A DNA stretch of 64,000 nt from JAPLKB01 sp964532465 (lineage in GTDB: Bacteria; Desulfobacterota; Syntrophorhabdia; Syntrophorhabdales; Syntrophorhabdaceae), in assembly GCA_964532465.1 (NCBI GenBank), contig CAZHHX010000015.1:1-64000 (forward strand), given 5' to 3'. Position 1 is the first letter of the stretch. Each line of letters starts with the position of its first letter. The notes beneath the pieces were generated by a model. The model was not told where the DNA came from, ran no database searches, and was given only the letters and a program-made list of their open reading frames with translations. A program made the position numbers and the translations under genes. Below are positions 15,931-25,326 of the stretch, in pieces.

Positions 15931-16803
15931 ATGAAAGGTATCGTATTAGCCGGTGGTAGCGGTACAAGGTTGTACCCAATAACTCAGGTGGTGTGTAAGC
16001 AACTACTGCCCGTATATGACAAACCAATGATATACTACCCCTTGTCTATACTGATGTTAGCCGGCATAAGGGATATCTTGATTATATCAACACCGAACGA
16101 CCTGCCCCATTTTATTAAAATATTCAATGATGGATCTCATCTCGGACTTAATATCAGCTATAAAGAGCAGCCTCAACCTAATGGCCTTGCAGAGGCATTT
16201 ATAATAGGTGAAGAATTTGTCGGTAAAGACGATGTTTGTTTAATACTCGGTGATAACATCTTTTTCGGGCACAAATTAACCGACACCCTGGTGAAAGCAA
16301 GGCAGGATGTAGAGACATCAGGCGGCGCAACGGTCTTTGGTTATTATGTGAATAATCCTCTGCAATATGGGATTGTTGAATTTGACAAAGATGGAAAGGT
16401 GTTGTCTTTGGAAGAAAAGCCGAAAGCTCCTAAATCGAATTATGCAGTAACGGGGTTATACTTTTACGATAATACAGTTGTTGATATAGCAAAAAATATC
16501 CAGCCTTCCTGGCGGGGAGAATTGGAAATCACTGATGTCAACAAGGAATATCTGAGGCAAGATAAATTACGAGTAGAACTTTTGGGAAGAGGTTACGCGT
16601 GGCTCGACACCGGTACTTTCGAAAGTCTCTTTGACGCAGGTGAATTTATAGCGACAATAGAAAAGAGACAAGGTTTAAAAATCGCCTGCCTTGAGGAAAT
16701 AGCATACAAGATGGAATATATTGATGAATATCAATTATCAAAGATAGCCGATTCCATGAGCAAAAGCGAGTACGGCAAATATCTGCTTAATTTGTTGAAA
16801 TAA
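15931..16803 (+). CDS. rfbA: Glucose-1-phosphate thymidylyltransferase
   Basis: RmlA/RfbA makes dTDP-glucose from dTTP and glucose-1-phosphate, the entry to dTDP-deoxysugars. The 290 residues are standard in length and carry the signature MKGIVLAGGSGTRLYP, KQLLPVYDKPMIYYPL, the LGDNIFFG metal site and the WLDTGT(F)ESL end motif. AGGAG precedes the ATG at normal spacing. No rmlB or rmlD gene of recognisable type is present nearby, so the dTDP-4-keto-6-deoxyglucose step must be encoded elsewhere or by one of the less specific SDR genes downstream. Probably co-transcribed with gmd-fcl. Confidence 0.95.
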   Translation: MKGIVLAGGSGTRLYPITQVVCKQLLPVYDKPMIYYPLSILMLAGIRDILIISTPNDLPHFIKIFNDGSHLGLNISYKEQPQPNGLAEAFIIGEEFVGKDDVCLILGDNIFFGHKLTDTLVKARQDVETSGGATVFGYYVNNPLQYGIVEFDKDGKVLSLEEKPKAPKSNYAVTGLYFYDNTVVDIAKNIQPSWRGELEITDVNKEYLRQDKLRVELLGRGYAWLDTGTFESLFDAGEFIATIEKRQGLKIACLEEIAYKMEYIDEYQLSKIADSMSKSEYGKYLLNLLK

Positions 16804-16843
16804 CATAAGGAGAAACTTAGAATTATACAAAACGGAGGTTTGC

Positions 16844-18472
16844 ATGAGTGAACAAATTTCCATAAGCCCTGATGGTATTAAATATTCTTTGCCGAATGAA
16901 GAAGATTATAAACTGGAGTTAAATAGGATTGAGAAACTTGTTGCCGAAGCCAGACAGAAAGGTCAGGAGATTGTTGTTGTTATGGGTGTTGGTTTTGTCG
17001 GCGCTGTCATGGCAGCGATTGTAGCCGATACTGTAGACGAATCGGGTAGCCCTTCAAAATTTGTTATCGGTATGCAACGCCCCAGTATACGCAGCTATTG
17101 GAAAATTCCAAAACTTAACGAAGGCGTATCTCCCGTAAAAGCTGAGGACCCTGAAGTAGCCCCCATGATAAGACGTTGTGTGCTTGAGAAAAAGACGCTT
17201 ATTGCAACATTTATTTATGATGTCCTCAGGCTTGCCGATGTTGTAATTGTAGATGTCCAGCTTGATTACAACAAAAACGAACTGGGCAATATCCGTTCAG
17301 GCCGTGTTGAGATGTCTGCCCTTGAAGATTCTTTTGATATTATTGCGCGGCATATCAAGCCCGACTGTCTTGTTCTGATTGAAACTACCGTTGCTCCAGG
17401 TACAACGGAACAGGTTGCTTTCCCCGCCATGAAGAAGATGTTTAAGCAGAGAGGCATAGAAAGTGATCCACTTCTTGCTCATAGTTATGAGCGGGTAATG
17501 CCAGGGAGAGATTATGTAGCTTCTATACGTGATTTCTGGCGAGTATGTAGCGGTGTTAATGAAGAGGCGAGGAAAAGGGTGGAATATTTTTTGAATCAAG
17601 TATTGAATACGAAAAAATTTCCTCTCACAGTCCTTGATCGACCCATTGAGTCGGAGACTGCGAAGATTGTAGAGAATAGTTATAGGGCTACAATACTTGC
17701 TTTTATGAATGAATGGAGCCTCTTTGCAGAACAAAACGGTGTTGATATAATGAAAGTGATAAAAGCTATTAAGGTACGACCTACCCATAGCAATATGATC
17801 TTTCCTGGTCCGGGGGTTGGAGGGTATTGCCTGCCCAAGGATGGCGGGCTCGGTATCTGGGCATACAAACATATTCTTGGATTTGAAGATGACATCTTTA
17901 AAATTACTCCGGTTGCTATTGACATCAATGATACCCGCGCGCTTCATGCTGCCCAACTGGTGAGAGATGCGCTACGCAATATGAATGTGACAATAGCCAG
18001 CGCCGAAGTTTTGATCTTGGGTGCGTCATATCGGGAGGATGTTGGTGATACCCGTTACAGTGGATCTGAAATACTTATACGTAAATTAACTGAAATGGGA
18101 GCTGAGATTAGAGTGCACGATCCTTACGTTGATCACTGGTGGGAATTTGAGAATCAGGAGAATTACCCGGAAAATAATAAGAGCGTGTTTTTCAGGAATC
18201 AAAAAAAATTGAAGGATTTAAAAGTGCATAAAGAGATAGCTGAAGTATTAAAGGGCATTGATGCACTTGTGTTTGCTGTACGTCACGAGCAATATTTAAG
18301 TCTTAGTCCCGATGTAATTATTAAAGCCATTGGCAAGCCGGCTGCGGTTATTGATTGTTTCGGTATTCTTAGTGATAGTGATATTTGCCAATACTTGGAG
18401 CTGGGGTGTGAAGTTAAGGGCCTTGGAAGAGGACATATTAGAAGGCTAAAAGACGAAATTGCAAAAAGATAA
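16844..18472 (+). CDS. Nucleotide-sugar dehydrogenase, UDP-Glc/GDP-Man family
   Basis: Members oxidise C6 of a nucleotide sugar to the uronic acid with two NAD+. The protein has the dinucleotide motif VVVMGVGFVGAVMA near residue 45, ETTVAPGTTE at about 180, and the catalytic-cysteine motif PGPGVGGYCLPKD (Cys329). A C-terminal UDP-binding domain follows, with LGASYREDVGDTRYS. At 542 residues it is about 100 longer than UDP-glucose dehydrogenase, the extra lying in the N-terminal leader and in a C-terminal insert around residues 430-460. Substrate (UDP-Glc, UDP-GlcNAc or UDP-ManNAc) is not decidable. GGAGG lies 10 nt before the ATG. Confidence 0.85.
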   Translation: MSEQISISPDGIKYSLPNEEDYKLELNRIEKLVAEARQKGQEIVVVMGVGFVGAVMAAIVADTVDESGSPSKFVIGMQRPSIRSYWKIPKLNEGVSPVKAEDPEVAPMIRRCVLEKKTLIATFIYDVLRLADVVIVDVQLDYNKNELGNIRSGRVEMSALEDSFDIIARHIKPDCLVLIETTVAPGTTEQVAFPAMKKMFKQRGIESDPLLAHSYERVMPGRDYVASIRDFWRVCSGVNEEARKRVEYFLNQVLNTKKFPLTVLDRPIESETAKIVENSYRATILAFMNEWSLFAEQNGVDIMKVIKAIKVRPTHSNMIFPGPGVGGYCLPKDGGLGIWAYKHILGFEDDIFKITPVAIDINDTRALHAAQLVRDALRNMNVTIASAEVLILGASYREDVGDTRYSGSEILIRKLTEMGAEIRVHDPYVDHWWEFENQENYPENNKSVFFRNQKKLKDLKVHKEIAEVLKGIDALVFAVRHEQYLSLSPDVIIKAIGKPAAVIDCFGILSDSDICQYLELGCEVKGLGRGHIRRLKDEIAKR

Positions 18473-18536
18473 TTTGACATAGTTATAATCGAGCAATGGA
18501 ATATACTTTAAATAAATACAGTTGGAGGTGCATCTT

Positions 18537-19754
18537 ATGGAAAGATGCCTAGCATGTAATTCTATAATCGAACCGTTCATGTCTTTCGGTAAGATGCCGA
18601 TTGCAAACGGATTTCTCATAGAAGCACAGTTTTCTGCCGAGTTTTATTTTGATTTGCAGGTTGCCTTTTGTAAAAACTGTAAAATTGTGCAATTGGTCGA
18701 ACAACCTGAGCGGGAAAAAATGTTTAATGAAAATTATGCATTCTTCTCAGGAACATCCGGGGCAATGGCTATTCATTTCAAGGAATTTGCCGAACACGTG
18801 ATGAGCAATTATATACAGAATCCAGATCCTTTTGTTGTAGAGATTGGAAGTAATGACGGTATTATGATGCAATATTTTAAAGAAAAGAATATCCGTCACT
18901 TAGGTGTTGAACCTTCGGCCAATGTTGCTGAAGTGGCAATAAAAAAAGGCATCAACACTATGTCAGAGTTTTTTGACGAAAAACTTGCTCATGAAATAGT
19001 TCAAAAGTACGGGCAGGCGGATGCTTTTCTGGGGGCCAATGTAATGTGTCATATACCTTATCTCCATTCGGTCATAGAAGGCATAAAGATACTCCTGAAA
19101 AATGATGGTATTGTAATGTTTGAAGATCCCTACATGGGAGATGTTATAGAAAATACATCTTATGACCAGTTTTATGATGAGCATGTGTTTCTCTTTTCAC
19201 TCCTTTCCATCAGCTATCTTTTTGGGCAACATGGAATGGAGGTTATTGATGTGGAGCCCCAATGGACACACGGGGGGTCTATGCGGTATGTTATTGCTCG
19301 GAAGGGGGTCCGCACTGTCTCCCGGAACGTGCACGAATATCTCGAAAAAGAAAGAGCCATGGGTCTTGATGAGCCTTTTGTCTATGATAGATTTAAAAAA
19401 AGTTGTGAAGATTCCAGGGACGCGCTGACCTTTCTTTTAAAAGAAATCAAAAAAGAAGGAAAACGGGTGGTGGGATATGCGGCAACCTCCAAAAGTACTA
19501 CCATATTGAATTATTGCGGCATAGGCCCGGACCTGATAGATTTTATCTCAGATACGACACCAATTAAACAGGGAAAATTCAGTCCCGGCACTCATATTCC
19601 TGTCCGTCCCTACGAAGAATTCCTTGCAGAATATCCTGATTATGCATTACTGTTTGCATATAATCATGCAAAAGAGATTATGGCAAAGGAGCAGAAATTC
19701 ATGACCTCTGGCGGCAAATGGATTGTATATGTGCCGGAAGTAAGGATCCTGTAA
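18537..19754 (+). CDS. Sugar C-methyltransferase (NovU/TylC3-type)
   Basis: This 405-residue protein has the three-part layout of deoxysugar C-methyltransferases: an N-terminal zinc-binding part with CLAC (4, 7) and CKNC (45, 48), a Rossmann methyltransferase with EIGSNDGIMM, and a C-terminal domain with GYAATSKSTTILNYCGI. It would place a methyl branch at C3 or C5 of a keto sugar nucleotide. I chose the ATG at 18537 since GGAGG lies 8 nt upstream; a TTG five codons earlier overlaps that site. It shares one base with the next gene (TAATG), and with the following aminotransferase, cupin epimerase and SDR genes forms a coupled block for a branched, possibly aminated sugar. Confidence 0.87.
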   Translation: MERCLACNSIIEPFMSFGKMPIANGFLIEAQFSAEFYFDLQVAFCKNCKIVQLVEQPEREKMFNENYAFFSGTSGAMAIHFKEFAEHVMSNYIQNPDPFVVEIGSNDGIMMQYFKEKNIRHLGVEPSANVAEVAIKKGINTMSEFFDEKLAHEIVQKYGQADAFLGANVMCHIPYLHSVIEGIKILLKNDGIVMFEDPYMGDVIENTSYDQFYDEHVFLFSLLSISYLFGQHGMEVIDVEPQWTHGGSMRYVIARKGVRTVSRNVHEYLEKERAMGLDEPFVYDRFKKSCEDSRDALTFLLKEIKKEGKRVVGYAATSKSTTILNYCGIGPDLIDFISDTTPIKQGKFSPGTHIPVRPYEEFLAEYPDYALLFAYNHAKEIMAKEQKFMTSGGKWIVYVPEVRIL

Positions 19755-20872
19755 TGATTTTGTGCAGCAATCCCAAAGAGCAATACTTATCGTATAAGGA
19801 GGAGATAGACGACGCTATCCGCCGTGTTTTAGACAAAGGCAGGTATGTACTTGGTGATGAAGTAAAATCTTTTGAAGAAGAATTTTCGAAATATATCGGA
19901 GTCCCCTATGGTATTGGTGTGGGAAGCGGTACGGAGGCGCTCCATATTGCCTTGGCAGCTTGCGGTGTTGGTCCTGGAGATGCTGTAATTACTGTGTCTC
20001 ATACTGCTGTAGCTACTGTTGCAGCAATTGAGTTGACAGGAGCAACCCCGATCTTTGTGGATGTTGAGCCTGATTTTTACACATTGAATCCTGATAAATT
20101 AGAGCGTGCAATCACTAAAAACACGAAAGCTATTATTCCTGTTCATCTTTATGGCCAACCGGCAGATATGTTGCCTATTTTGGATATTGCCAGAAAGTAT
20201 AATTTACGTGTGATTGAAGATTGTGCCCAGGCGCATGGGGCAATGTATCATGGGCGGCGAGTTGGTTCCTGGGCTGACATGGCTTGTTTCAGCTTTTATC
20301 CGACAAAGAATTTGGGTGCTATAGGCGACGGCGGCATGGTTGTGACAAGTGACCCTGAATTAGCTGAAAAAACGAGACTCTTGCGAGAGTATGGATGGGC
20401 TGAGCGATATGTAAGCCATATTCATGGCTGGAATACGAGGCTCGACGAGATACAGGCCGCGGTCTTAAGAATTAAATTGAAATATCTCGACTCTGATAAT
20501 ACAAAAAGGGCAAAACTCGCAGTATTATATGAGAAAGAGCTGTCAGAAACCCCCTTTTTATTACCGAAAAAACGGGATAATGTTTCGCATGTGTTTCATC
20601 TATATGTAGTTCGCTCTCAGAGACGTAATGCCTTGCTGCAGTTTTTAAAAGATAAGGACATACATGCGCTGATTCATTATCCTGTCCCAATACATGTTCA
20701 GCCTCTCTATAAAAACCGGTTATCATGCGGAGATGACTTGGCAATCACCGAAGGCATCTCATATGAAATACTTTCTCTCCCGATATATCCGGAACTTACG
20801 GAATCTGCCGTAAATACCGTTGCCGAGGCCTTGAAGGAATTTATATATATGAAAAAGGATGAACAGGCATGA
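19754..20872 (+). CDS. DegT/DnrJ/EryC1 sugar aminotransferase
   Basis: A PLP-dependent aminotransferase acting on a keto sugar nucleotide. The lysine that holds PLP is in place: SFYPTKNLGAIGDGG, Lys185. Other family marks are GVGSGTEALHIAL near residue 55, HLYGQPADM, and EDCAQAHGA with the PLP-nitrogen Asp. C-terminal VFHLYVVR and HYPVPIHVQP are typical of the QdtB/FdtB/DesV-like enzymes. The start overlaps the C-methyltransferase stop as TAATG; a start 12 codons upstream is less likely. It overlaps the cupin epimerase gene by four bases, so translation is coupled through the block. Confidence 0.92.
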   Translation: MILCSNPKEQYLSYKEEIDDAIRRVLDKGRYVLGDEVKSFEEEFSKYIGVPYGIGVGSGTEALHIALAACGVGPGDAVITVSHTAVATVAAIELTGATPIFVDVEPDFYTLNPDKLERAITKNTKAIIPVHLYGQPADMLPILDIARKYNLRVIEDCAQAHGAMYHGRRVGSWADMACFSFYPTKNLGAIGDGGMVVTSDPELAEKTRLLREYGWAERYVSHIHGWNTRLDEIQAAVLRIKLKYLDSDNTKRAKLAVLYEKELSETPFLLPKKRDNVSHVFHLYVVRSQRRNALLQFLKDKDIHALIHYPVPIHVQPLYKNRLSCGDDLAITEGISYEILSLPIYPELTESAVNTVAEALKEFIYMKKDEQA

Positions 20873-21327
20873 TAGATGGGGTAGTGATAAAGGAACTAAT
20901 AACGCATAATGATGAAAGAGGTTTTTTTCGTGAAATTATTCGTGTAACTGATGATTTTTTTAAAAAAGGATTTGGCCAGCTCAGCCATTCCCTTGTTTAC
21001 CCGGGTGTGGTAAAGGCATGGCATGGACACAAGGCGCAAGGGCAATGTAACTATGTAGTATGCGGCTTGATAAAGGTTGTTTTACATGATTCTCGTCCTG
21101 ATTCACCTACTTTTAAAAAAACAAAAGAATTTCTTGCCGGCGACAACCAATCGGCGCAGGTATACTATTTTCCAGCCGGGGTGTTGCATGGGTATAAGTG
21201 TATAAATGGACCGATGCACATAATTTATGTCACTTCCGGAATGTACGATCTTTCGGATGAAATTAGAATTCCACACGATGAAATAGCAATCGGATATGAC
21301 TGGATCACGGAATCTTCGATAAAGTGA
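20869..21327 (+). CDS. dTDP-4-dehydrorhamnose 3,5-epimerase-like cupin
   Basis: This 152-residue cupin follows the RmlC plan: an N-terminal HNDERGFFREIIR, a mid-protein VVKAWHGHKAQGQ strand holding a likely catalytic His, CGLIKVVLHD, and the YFPAGVLHGY turn with the second conserved His. It is shorter than RmlC (about 180), as are single-centre 3- or 5-epimerases and the ketoisomerases of the FdtA/WxcM type. Adjacent aminotransferase and C-methyltransferase genes suggest it epimerises or isomerises a dTDP-4-keto-6-deoxyhexose. Both ends overlap neighbours by four bases. Confidence 0.82.
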   Translation: MIDGVVIKELITHNDERGFFREIIRVTDDFFKKGFGQLSHSLVYPGVVKAWHGHKAQGQCNYVVCGLIKVVLHDSRPDSPTFKKTKEFLAGDNQSAQVYYFPAGVLHGYKCINGPMHIIYVTSGMYDLSDEIRIPHDEIAIGYDWITESSIK

Positions 21328-22298
21328 ATTGTAATAGCTTCCACAATAAAAATATTCTTATAACGGGTGGTGCAGGGTATATTGCAACGAATTTAATCGC
21401 ACAATTGTGTGAAATAGATTGTCATATTATCAGGGTTGATCAACCGGGCATACAGTTTACTCCTTTTATTGGAAAATTTACTTTCCACGATATTGAAGCA
21501 GATATCCGTGAAAATACAATTTGGGATAAATTGCTTGATGATATAGATATTGTTTTTTATTTTGCTGCACAAACAAGTGTTTATGTGGCTGAGCAAGACC
21601 CTATTAAAGATTTGGCCACCAATGTGATGCCGATGCTCAGCCTGCTTGAAGCTTGTAGAAAAAAGAAGATTAATCCAATCATTTTATTTTCTGGTACAGC
21701 TACAGAAGCCGGGCTGACAGAGTGCCTTCCGGTAAACGAAAATTGTCCTGACCACCCTATAACAGTCTATGATATACATAAATTGATGGCCGAGAATTAC
21801 CTGAAGTACTATACGCGTATAGGAATAATTCGTGGAGTAGTCTTGAGGCTCGCAAATGTTTATGGCCCTGGTCCGAAGAGCAGTAGTGCCGACAGGGGGG
21901 TGTTGAATATGATGATAAGAAAAGCACTCCAGGGTAAAACGCTGACAGTATATGGTGATGGTGATTATTTTCGTGACTATATATATATTGAAGATGTGGT
22001 ACGAGCTTTCAAAAATGCAGTTGAGAATATTGATACCACAGCAGGAAAACATTTTGTGATTGGCAGTGGCGAAGGATATACAATTTTACAAGCAATCAGC
22101 CTGGTGGCAGAACGTACGGCTATAAAAACAGGCAACCGAGTACCAGTGGTAAAAATTGATCCACCATCGCTACTTTCACCAATTGAGTTTCGTAACTTTG
22201 TAGCCGATACCAATCAGTATACTAAATCTACCGGTTGGAAAGCACAATATTCTCTCATGGAAGGGATTGACGCTACTATTGGGGCATTTATAACATAA
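21324..22298 (+). CDS. NAD-dependent epimerase/dehydratase (extended SDR)
   Basis: An extended short-chain dehydrogenase of 324 residues. The dinucleotide motif is ITGGAGYIATNL and the catalytic pair is Tyr/Lys in VYDIHKLMAEN, with LRLANVYGPG after it. It begins with a GTG that overlaps the TGA of the cupin gene (GTGA). I cannot assign the reaction; in this block a 4-ketoreductase or epimerase finishing the branched sugar is most likely. The C-terminal half, with VYGDGDYFRDYIYIEDV, is the standard substrate domain. Confidence 0.82.
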   Translation: MNCNSFHNKNILITGGAGYIATNLIAQLCEIDCHIIRVDQPGIQFTPFIGKFTFHDIEADIRENTIWDKLLDDIDIVFYFAAQTSVYVAEQDPIKDLATNVMPMLSLLEACRKKKINPIILFSGTATEAGLTECLPVNENCPDHPITVYDIHKLMAENYLKYYTRIGIIRGVVLRLANVYGPGPKSSSADRGVLNMMIRKALQGKTLTVYGDGDYFRDYIYIEDVVRAFKNAVENIDTTAGKHFVIGSGEGYTILQAISLVAERTAIKTGNRVPVVKIDPPSLLSPIEFRNFVADTNQYTKSTGWKAQYSLMEGIDATIGAFIT

Positions 22299-22344
22299 GA
22301 GAGCTTCTCCTACTATATTCACTATATGAACCAACTGAGGTAAA

Positions 22345-23130
22345 ATGATTGTGACGAACAATATTACTGAAACCAAACCTTTCCATATCTGGGAGGGTAT
22401 CTATGATTCCTATCAAGCTGCTGCTGCTGCTGCCATTGGTCCGGGATTTGGAGGTGAGATTTACCGTAAACGATCCTTGGCAGTAGCGCATGAATGTCTC
22501 GCATCACTTAAGTCAGGTAACCCGATCCCGCAGTTCCATAAACAACGTAGCACGCTGCTCCCTCTTGTTGTGGCTATGATTCTCAGTAATAATAAAATGA
22601 TCCGGGTTCTTGATTTTGGGGGTGGATTAGGGATTGGCTATATGACCCTTGTTGAGAGTACCCCGGATGATCTGAAAAGAATCGACTATACAATTGTCGA
22701 AGTTCCTGAAGTTTGCAAGGTTGGTATAGATCTTGTTGAGGGACCAAGGTACTTGTCAACACTACCTCCGTCACATTTCTTTGATCTTATTCACGCGGCT
22801 TCCTCATTGCAATACATTGAGCATTGGCAAGATTTAATAGAAAAATTTGCATCCCTTAACCCGAAGTATATTTTGCTGTCAGATATATTTGCCGGACATA
22901 TAAGTTCTTTTGTCACTTTGCAAAATTATTATGAAAGCCGTATTCCACACTGGTTTTTAAACTTGCAAGAACTGTTAAATGTCTTTGATAAATATGGCTA
23001 TCGATTAATAATGCAGAGTTACGTTACTTCCCGTAGATTAAATGTGAATGACACGCTACCCATGGATAATTTTCCGGAAATTTATCGACTACCACAAAGT
23101 TTGCACTTGTTGTTACAAGTAAAACAGTAA
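22345..23130 (+). CDS. Methyltransferase of the TIGR04325 type
   Basis: The 261-residue protein shows the pattern of a family annotated as putative methyltransferase TIGR04325, common in O-antigen loci: WEGIYDSYQAA near the N terminus, VLDFGGGLGIGYM as the SAM-binding turn, and HAASSLQYIEHWQD. The reaction is unproven; methylation of a sugar hydroxyl is presumed. It lies 46 bases after the SDR gene. A 145-base AT-rich gap follows it, the first real break since gmd. Confidence 0.75.
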   Translation: MIVTNNITETKPFHIWEGIYDSYQAAAAAAIGPGFGGEIYRKRSLAVAHECLASLKSGNPIPQFHKQRSTLLPLVVAMILSNNKMIRVLDFGGGLGIGYMTLVESTPDDLKRIDYTIVEVPEVCKVGIDLVEGPRYLSTLPPSHFFDLIHAASSLQYIEHWQDLIEKFASLNPKYILLSDIFAGHISSFVTLQNYYESRIPHWFLNLQELLNVFDKYGYRLIMQSYVTSRRLNVNDTLPMDNFPEIYRLPQSLHLLLQVKQ

Positions 23131-23275
23131 TGGTTTTTTATAAATACCACATAGCAAAACTCCAACATTACCATCGAAAACGGTAAAATAGTCTTATTAT
23201 TTATGTACGGAGCGGATAAAATATTTGATTCATATTGTGTAGTGGTGATATGGTAAATATAATAACAGGTTTCAA

Positions 23276-24283
23276 ATGAAAAATAACAAACATAACAAAA
23301 TTGACCTGAAAGGGAAGAAAATCCTAATCTTTGGTGGTTTGGGCTTTATTGGAAGCAACCTTGCGCATCGTTGTCTGGAATTAGGCGCTGATGTTTTTAT
23401 TTACGATAGTTTAGATCAACATTCCGGCGGGAATTTGTTTAATGTCGAGGATATAAAGAAAGACATACAATTACATTTCCACGATATCCTTGACTTTGAC
23501 CGCCTGGTAAAACACATTACAAATCAGGATATTGTCATCAATTGTGCAGCATCTACATCACACCCTTTTTCAATGAGGGAACCATCCATTGATTTGGATG
23601 TGAACAGTAGAGGTGTTGTAAATATATTGGATGCAATTAAGAGGTTTAATAAAGATGTAAAATTTGTCCATCTTGGAACTTCTACTCAATTAGGACGGCT
23701 TATATACCATCCTGCCGATGAGAAACACCCGGAATTTCCCACTGACATATATTCAGCGAACAAAAGCGTATCTGAAAAATATGTTCTCATTTATGCGCAG
23801 GCATATGATATAGCTGCAAAGGTTGTCAGGCTTTCGAATGTATTTGGCCCTCGTGCAAGCATTCACAGTCCGGAGTTTACTTTCAACAATTATTTTATTG
23901 GCTTGGCGCTCCAGGATAAGGACATAACTGTCTACGGAGAAGGTAAACAGCTGAGAAATGTATTATACGTGGACGATGCAGTTGAAGCATTAATAGTTGC
24001 AGCCCTTTCAGAAAAGGGGTGCGGTGAAACATTTTTTGCTGTTGGTAACGAGCATTGGAGCGTATCACAAATTGCAGAAGCAACGATTAAACATTTTGGC
24101 GCTGGAAAGTTGAAACACATACCTTGGCCAAAAGAAAGAAAATCTACAGAAATCGGCGACGCAGTGATCAGCAACGAAAAAATTAAGCAAACCCTCGGGT
24201 GGTCACCCGAATATACTCTTGAGAGCGGTTTAATAAAAACAAAAGATTATTACTTAAAATGCTTAAAGCATTATTTGAGGTAA
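23276..24283 (+). CDS. NAD-dependent epimerase/dehydratase (extended SDR)
   Basis: 335 residues with the NAD motif IFGGLGFIGSNLAHR and the catalytic IYSANKSVSEKY (Tyr and Lys four apart). DSLDQHSGGNLFNVEDI in the adenine-ribose loop and the LGTSTQLG strand resemble CDP-paratose/tyvelose epimerases and related enzymes, but I cannot assign the reaction. GEGKQLRNVLYVDDAVEA is the normal substrate-domain strand. It is followed at once by another SDR gene of different sequence, suggesting a two-step conversion. Confidence 0.82.
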   Translation: MKNNKHNKIDLKGKKILIFGGLGFIGSNLAHRCLELGADVFIYDSLDQHSGGNLFNVEDIKKDIQLHFHDILDFDRLVKHITNQDIVINCAASTSHPFSMREPSIDLDVNSRGVVNILDAIKRFNKDVKFVHLGTSTQLGRLIYHPADEKHPEFPTDIYSANKSVSEKYVLIYAQAYDIAAKVVRLSNVFGPRASIHSPEFTFNNYFIGLALQDKDITVYGEGKQLRNVLYVDDAVEALIVAALSEKGCGETFFAVGNEHWSVSQIAEATIKHFGAGKLKHIPWPKERKSTEIGDAVISNEKIKQTLGWSPEYTLESGLIKTKDYYLKCLKHYLR

Positions 24284-24285
24284 AA

Positions 24286-25221
24286 ATGAAAATATTGATC
24301 ACAGGTCCATTAGGCCATATCGGTTCAGAAATAATTCACAATATAAAGTCGGGTCAGTTTGAAGAAGTGCGTTTGATAGATAATTTATCAACACAAAGGT
24401 ACCCATCCTTGTTTAATTTACCGAAGGGGATTAATTATAACTTTTTTGAAGACGATATTTGCACTGCCGATTTAGATACTTATTTCATGGATATTGATGT
24501 TGTTGTACATTTGGCGGCTATTACCGATGCAGCCTCAAGCGTTGACAAAAAAAACCTTGTGGAAGAAGTTAATTTTATTGGAACAGAAAGGGTAGCAAGA
24601 GCTTGTATAAAAAACAAATGCAGACTGATATTTCCATCAACTACAAGCGTGTATGGCACTCAGGAAGCAGTGGTAGACGAAAATTGTTCGATTGAAGAAT
24701 TGAACCCCCAAAGCCCTTATGCAGATAGTAAACTTAGGGCAGAACAGTTGCTAAAAAAATTAGGGCAAGATGAGCAACTGAGATTTGTAATCTGTCGTTT
24801 TGGAACGATATTTGGTACTTCTATTGGGATGCGCTTTCATACCGCAGTGAATAAATTTGTATGGCAGGCATGTTTGGGGCAACCCATTACGGTATGGCGC
24901 ACTGCTATGAATCAGAGAAGACCTTACCTGGATTTATCTGATGCAGTAAGGGCAATTATGTTTATTACAAATAAAGATTTATTTGATAATGAAATTTACA
25001 ATGTTGTCTCTGTCAACTCCACAGTGAAGGAGATAATTGATACAATAAATAAATATATAGAGGATACGCATATTGAATATGTGGACAGCAAAATTATGAA
25101 TCAACTTACCTACACCGTCCTGAACGAGAAATTTAAGAAAAAAGGTTTTAAATTTAACGGCAAATTGGAAAAAGGGATTTCCCGTACAATCAAGATTCTT
25201 AATGGAATGCGTTGCAAATGA
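24286..25221 (+). CDS. NAD-dependent epimerase/dehydratase (extended SDR)
   Basis: 311 residues from the ATG at 24286, which lies two bases after the preceding stop and has GAGGT 7 nt upstream; a longer frame starting at 24259 would overlap the previous gene and displace the NAD motif. The glycine motif is unusual in form, ITGPLGHIGSEI, and the active site is PYADSKLRAEQ (YxxxK). STTSVYGTQEAVVDE precedes it as usual. Reaction unknown. MRFHTAVNKFVWQACLG is a noticeable insertion relative to typical UDP-hexose epimerases. Confidence 0.8.
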   Translation: MKILITGPLGHIGSEIIHNIKSGQFEEVRLIDNLSTQRYPSLFNLPKGINYNFFEDDICTADLDTYFMDIDVVVHLAAITDAASSVDKKNLVEEVNFIGTERVARACIKNKCRLIFPSTTSVYGTQEAVVDENCSIEELNPQSPYADSKLRAEQLLKKLGQDEQLRFVICRFGTIFGTSIGMRFHTAVNKFVWQACLGQPITVWRTAMNQRRPYLDLSDAVRAIMFITNKDLFDNEIYNVVSVNSTVKEIIDTINKYIEDTHIEYVDSKIMNQLTYTVLNEKFKKKGFKFNGKLEKGISRTIKILNGMRCK

Positions 25222-25326
25222 AGGAAAAGCTGCTCAAAATTGTAATTCAGTATTATAGCGAGCCGCAGTTAAAATATGTGATGATGTTATGTGTTTTTAA
25301 ACTTTCTTTATAAAAAGGACAAAACA

